Below, piece by piece: positions 61,594 to 64,000 of a DNA stretch of 64,000 nucleotides. The translations under genes and the position numbers were made by a program. The notes below the pieces were generated by a model. It ran no database searches and was not told the DNA's origin. It worked only from the letters and a program-made list of their open reading frames with translations. The DNA comes from Pseudomonas mosselii (GTDB lineage: Bacteria > Pseudomonadota > Gammaproteobacteria > Pseudomonadales > Pseudomonadaceae): the NCBI RefSeq assembly GCF_005796105.1, contig NZ_VAUO01000006.1:186001-250000 (forward strand), read 5' to 3'. Position 1 is the stretch's first letter; every line of letters begins with the position of its first letter.

Positions 61594-62199
61594 TCAGCTT
61601 TTCGGCGCGACCAAAGGGCTGTACTGATCGGCACGGATCCAGCCGGTGAAGGAGCGGTCATTGGCATTGACGTACTCGACCTTGGCCCAGCCATCCTTGT
61701 ACTCAAGCACCCCGACCACATCGTTCTTGACGATGTACGGGCGCTTGGTGGCCTTGCTGCCCGGCGCCTTGAGCAGGTAGGCCTTGTCGCTGGAAACGCT
61801 CACCAGCCCGATCCATGCTCGGCTGTCGATACGCCCAAGCTCAAGCCCCGTGGCAATCTCCGGCGCCAGTACACTCATGCAGCCGGGGTGCTGACGCCCC
61901 TTCTGCACCGTCAGCGTCACGCCATCGGCCGTTGCCGCCACCTGGCCGGGATACGCCGCGCGGCTCCAGGTGGTGATCGAACCACCAGGCTGCCCCTTGA
62001 AGTAGAACGCGCAGCGCCGGCTCACGCCCTCGCCCAATTCCTCGGCATAGAAACCCTCGACCTGATGATCCGGGGTGACTGCGAGCATCAGCGCCTCGTA
62101 GCGCCCAGGCTCAAGCGTGGCCGTATCGGCCATTAGCGGAGCGGCAAGGCCCAGCGACAGTACGCTGGCGGCCAGCAAACGGGTGATCCCTGTGTTCAT
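61594..62199 (-). CDS. secreted SH3-like protein, possible immunity to the muramidase
   Basis: A 201-residue protein with a clear signal peptide (MNTGITRLLAASVLSLGLAAPLMA), so periplasmic. The middle is a beta-rich domain (YEALMLAVTPDHQVEGFYAEELG, with two Cys), and the end looks like a bacterial SH3 domain (RPYIVKNDVVGVLEYKDGWAKVEY). It starts one base after the muramidase stop, so the two are translationally coupled. A periplasmic partner next to a peptidoglycan-cutting enzyme without a signal peptide is the usual layout of an effector-immunity pair; this function is inferred only. Confidence 0.7.
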   Translation of the reverse strand: MNTGITRLLAASVLSLGLAAPLMADTATLEPGRYEALMLAVTPDHQVEGFYAEELGEGVSRRCAFYFKGQPGGSITTWSRAAYPGQVAATADGVTLTVQKGRQHPGCMSVLAPEIATGLELGRIDSRAWIGLVSVSSDKAYLLKAPGSKATKRPYIVKNDVVGVLEYKDGWAKVEYVNANDRSFTGWIRADQYSPLVAPKS

Positions 62200-62200
62200 T

Positions 62201-63247
62201 TCACTTCTTCCCTTCAAGTGCTTCAAAGGCTTTCTTGATACGCACATCGTAATCGCCGAAATCCTCGCCGTTATAACTGCGCGCCATGCCGGCATAGTCT
62301 TTGTTCTTCGCCGCCTTGATAAAGGCCGGGTTCTTCGCGCAAAACCCCAGGAACGCCTTGAGTTGCTGCCCCGCATTGATTTTCATCGCGGCGGCAAACT
62401 CGAATACGGTTTTATAGCCACACGAAGCAAAGTTGAAACCCATGATCTGAAACATGCCCCAGGAGGCCGACATCAACGCCGCTTCCTGATCCAGACCAAA
62501 TGCCGTTGCCATGGTTTCCCAGGCCTTGGTCTGGTCCTTGTTGTTGGTCTGCCACTGCGGGCCGGCCTTCTTCTTGTAGATATACGACAGCAGCGGGTGG
62601 GTCTGGTCGTACTTGTGCTTGGTATAGCGCCGGAAGATATGCCCTTCGAAGGCAATCACCGGCAATTTCGCCGGCCCAAACCCCGAGCGCCCGCCCGACT
62701 CCACCGTGGCGAACGCCTTGACCAGGTTGGCGCTAATGCCATTGCCCAGCTGCGCGGCAGCGTTCTGGAAATCCGTATCGCTCAGGGTCGTGCCACCGTC
62801 GCAGGTGGCCTGCAGGATCATATCGCGGTTGCGCCGCTCGGCCTCGATCATCGCCCGCGCCCGCGCCAGGTAGTGGTTGACCGTGGCCTGGACCATGTCG
62901 CCAGTGCTGTTGCCGAACACATTGGCGAAGGTCGGCAGGCGCAAGCTGGGGTTGAGCTTGACCGGCACCCGCACGGCCTGCTCGATCAGGCTGTTGAAGG
63001 TCCGCCCGGCCGGGTCTACCACGCCGTCAGGGTGGGCATACTTGAGCTGACGGAACTGATATTGGCTGATGCACTGCACTAACTGGCTGTCGCAGCGGCC
63101 ATTTTCAGCCATCGGAAAACCCAACCTGGGATTGACCAAGTTGAACAAGTATTGAATACATTGAACATCGGCCGGCAAGTTGCGCGCTTTACCCGGCGTG
63201 CCTACCGAAGCCGTGATGAGACTGGGCAAACCTTGCAGGCTTTTCAT
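62201..63247 (-). CDS. N-acetylmuramidase with N-terminal peptidoglycan-binding domain
   Basis: A 348-residue protein with no signal peptide. Residues about 10-95 resemble a peptidoglycan-binding domain (ASVGTPGKARNLPADVQCIQ, QYLFNLVNPRLG). Residues about 170-345 match the N-acetylmuramidase family (PF11860): the likely catalytic Glu in VKAFATVESGGRSGFG, then VIAFEGHIFRRYTKHKY and ALMSASWGMFQIMGFNF. It cuts glycan strands. The same fold occurs in phage endolysins and in type VI effectors; no lysis genes are near, and the downstream secreted gene favours an effector. Confidence 0.85.
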   Translation of the reverse strand: MKSLQGLPSLITASVGTPGKARNLPADVQCIQYLFNLVNPRLGFPMAENGRCDSQLVQCISQYQFRQLKYAHPDGVVDPAGRTFNSLIEQAVRVPVKLNPSLRLPTFANVFGNSTGDMVQATVNHYLARARAMIEAERRNRDMILQATCDGGTTLSDTDFQNAAAQLGNGISANLVKAFATVESGGRSGFGPAKLPVIAFEGHIFRRYTKHKYDQTHPLLSYIYKKKAGPQWQTNNKDQTKAWETMATAFGLDQEAALMSASWGMFQIMGFNFASCGYKTVFEFAAAMKINAGQQLKAFLGFCAKNPAFIKAAKNKDYAGMARSYNGEDFGDYDVRIKKAFEALEGKK

Positions 63248-63496
63248 TGTATACGTCCTTGTTCGTCAGCGAAGTTGATATCACTTTAATATCATTCCAT
63301 TGCCACATTCATACTTTGAAACATGTGGCTGGCGGAAACTAACAAGGCGGTTTTGAGTTGTCCAGAGGGGACGTCGAGCAGTGTGATGTGATGCAAGGGT
63401 GTGGGGCGAAAATTCGGGATGTGCGCAGGGTGACAGGCACAGAGGCTGGCAATGGCTTTGAGTGGGTATTAAGGAGAGGTGAAGCGAGGGAGAGAT
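63248..63496. other. spacer between muramidase and ffs
   Basis: Contains the promoter region of the muramidase operon on the minus strand (AT-rich at 63250-63330). No gene seen. Confidence 0.5.
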
Positions 63497-63608
63497 GGAG
63501 GCAACCCCACCAGCCACACCCTGGCACTCGATGTTCCCGCTATGGCTGCTCCCTTCCGGGCCTGACCAGGTGGCATCCACGGATGCAGGGTAATCGTTGC
63601 AGGCCTTA
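63497..63608 (-). ncRNA. ffs: 4.5S RNA of the signal recognition particle (bacterial small SRP RNA)
   Basis: Read on the minus strand, the conserved core GGTCAGGCCCGGAAGGGAGC followed by AGCC (domain IV, GGAA tetraloop that binds Ffh) is intact near 63545-63570. The 5' arm (GGCCTGCAACG) pairs with the 3' arm (GGTTGCC). Typical of gamma-proteobacterial 4.5S RNA, about 110 nt; ends are approximate. Its place after dnaX-recR is a usual Pseudomonas arrangement. Confidence 0.93.
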
Positions 63609-63703
63609 TGGGGCAATGGTTTCAGGCTGATGGAGTTCCGATAGTTCTACCGTGTGAACACGAGGCTCGGGCAAGGTGACACCAGAGGTGTGGCTGGAAT
63701 TGG

Positions 63704-63736
63704 TCCACTCGCTTGTTCCACTCTGGTGTTCCACTC
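63704..63736 (+). repeat. three TCCACTC repeats before the integrase fragment
   Basis: TCCACTC at 63704, 63717 and 63730, an exact 13-base step. The last copy touches the ATG at 63737. They may be recombinase arm sites. Confidence 0.7.
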
Positions 63737-63946
63737 ATGGCCTACATCATCCGCCGCCAAGCTGCCTATTACCTGAACTTGCGGCTACCCAAGCACCTAT
63801 TCCCGAAACGGTCCACTCTTCGTCTTTGCCTGAACATCCGAGAGCGCCAAACCGCAATGTTTCTGGCAGCTTCGCTGACAGAGCAAGTCCTGCGACACCT
63901 AGGGATTCTCCGATCAAGTCAGCACAGGCCATCTGACCTGTGCTGA
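63737..63946 (+). pseudogene. truncated tyrosine-type integrase N-terminus
   Basis: Sixty-nine residues starting MAYIIRRQAAYYLNLRLPKH, which fit the N-terminal DUF6538-like segment of phage/island integrases. The frame stops at TGA, and no catalytic Arg-His-Arg-Tyr domain appears in the remaining 54 bases. There is no Shine-Dalgarno site. It lies about 130 bases upstream of the ffs 5' end and is probably a remnant of an element that used this locus. Confidence 0.65.
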
Positions 63947-64000
63947 AATAGCCCTCCGTCCAACTGCCTTCTACAAGCCCGCCATTCCATGAGCCAGATG

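Noticed and set aside
62201..63247. Prophage endolysin
   Set aside because: No holin, spanin or tail genes nearby; the coupled exported gene and the N-terminal domain better fit an effector. Not fully excluded.
63676..63936. Overlapping 86-codon frame at the integrase remnant
   Set aside because: Proline-rich, no domain; the integrase-like frame is the better one.

Overview
The window is chromosomal DNA of a fluorescent Pseudomonas, most likely of the P. putida / P. entomophila group. This follows from a pyoverdine locus with both ends present, two tandem cbb3 oxidase operons followed by ccoGHIS-hemN-anr-apt-recR-ybaB-dnaX-ffs, high GC content, and dispersed P. putida-type REP palindromes (CCTGTGGGAGCGG...). 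No tRNA, rRNA operon, insertion sequence or CRISPR array was seen.

Region 1 (1-9.75 kb) is one end of the pyoverdine locus: the ECF sigma factor FpvI, the pvdR-pvdT-opmQ export operon, the periplasmic maturation tyrosinase PvdP, a ferric-siderophore-interacting flavoprotein, and PvdH, which makes diaminobutyrate. Region 2 (9.9-15.4 kb) is a dsbRS two-component system divergent from dsbD-dsbE-dsbG, a periplasmic thiol-redox cluster. Region 3 (15.4-20.85 kb) is an accessory polymorphic-toxin island: a PAAR-Rhs protein whose tip looks like an ADP-ribosyltransferase of the HYD1 type, a translationally coupled candidate immunity gene, and two further AT-rich small genes that look like immunity leftovers. 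Region 4 (21.2-36.1 kb) returns to pyoverdine: the 4315-residue PvdL NRPS (acyl ligase, Glu, D-Tyr, Dab modules), the iron-starvation sigma factor PvdS with a Fur box, and a siderophore-type N-acyltransferase. PvdS-type iron-starvation boxes (TAAAT-N16-CGT, or TAATT-N16-CGT) precede pvdR, pvdP, the flavoprotein gene, pvdH, pvdL and the acyltransferase gene.

Region 5 (36.2-38.9 kb) holds single housekeeping genes: an orphan solute-binding protein, a DEDDh exonuclease, PpnP and an alpha/beta hydrolase. Region 6 (39-54 kb) is the microaerobic respiration block. Two ccoNOQP operons are followed by the assembly genes ccoGHIS, a CcdA/SafE-like membrane protein, hemN, and the oxygen-sensing regulator anr. 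ANR boxes lie before the first ccoN and, as a perfect match, before hemN. Region 7 (54-58 kb) is apt, recR, ybaB and dnaX. Region 8 (58-64 kb) contains an orphan solute-binding protein, a small coiled-coil gene plus an SF1 helicase, a muramidase gene tightly coupled to a secreted SH3-like protein gene (a candidate effector-immunity pair), the 4.5S SRP RNA gene, and the broken N-terminus of a tyrosine recombinase.

The two most interesting accessory loci are the Rhs-ART island at 15.4-20.85 kb and the muramidase pair at 61.6-63.2 kb. No secretion machinery is present in the window, so delivery by a type VI secretion system is inferred from the protein architecture only.
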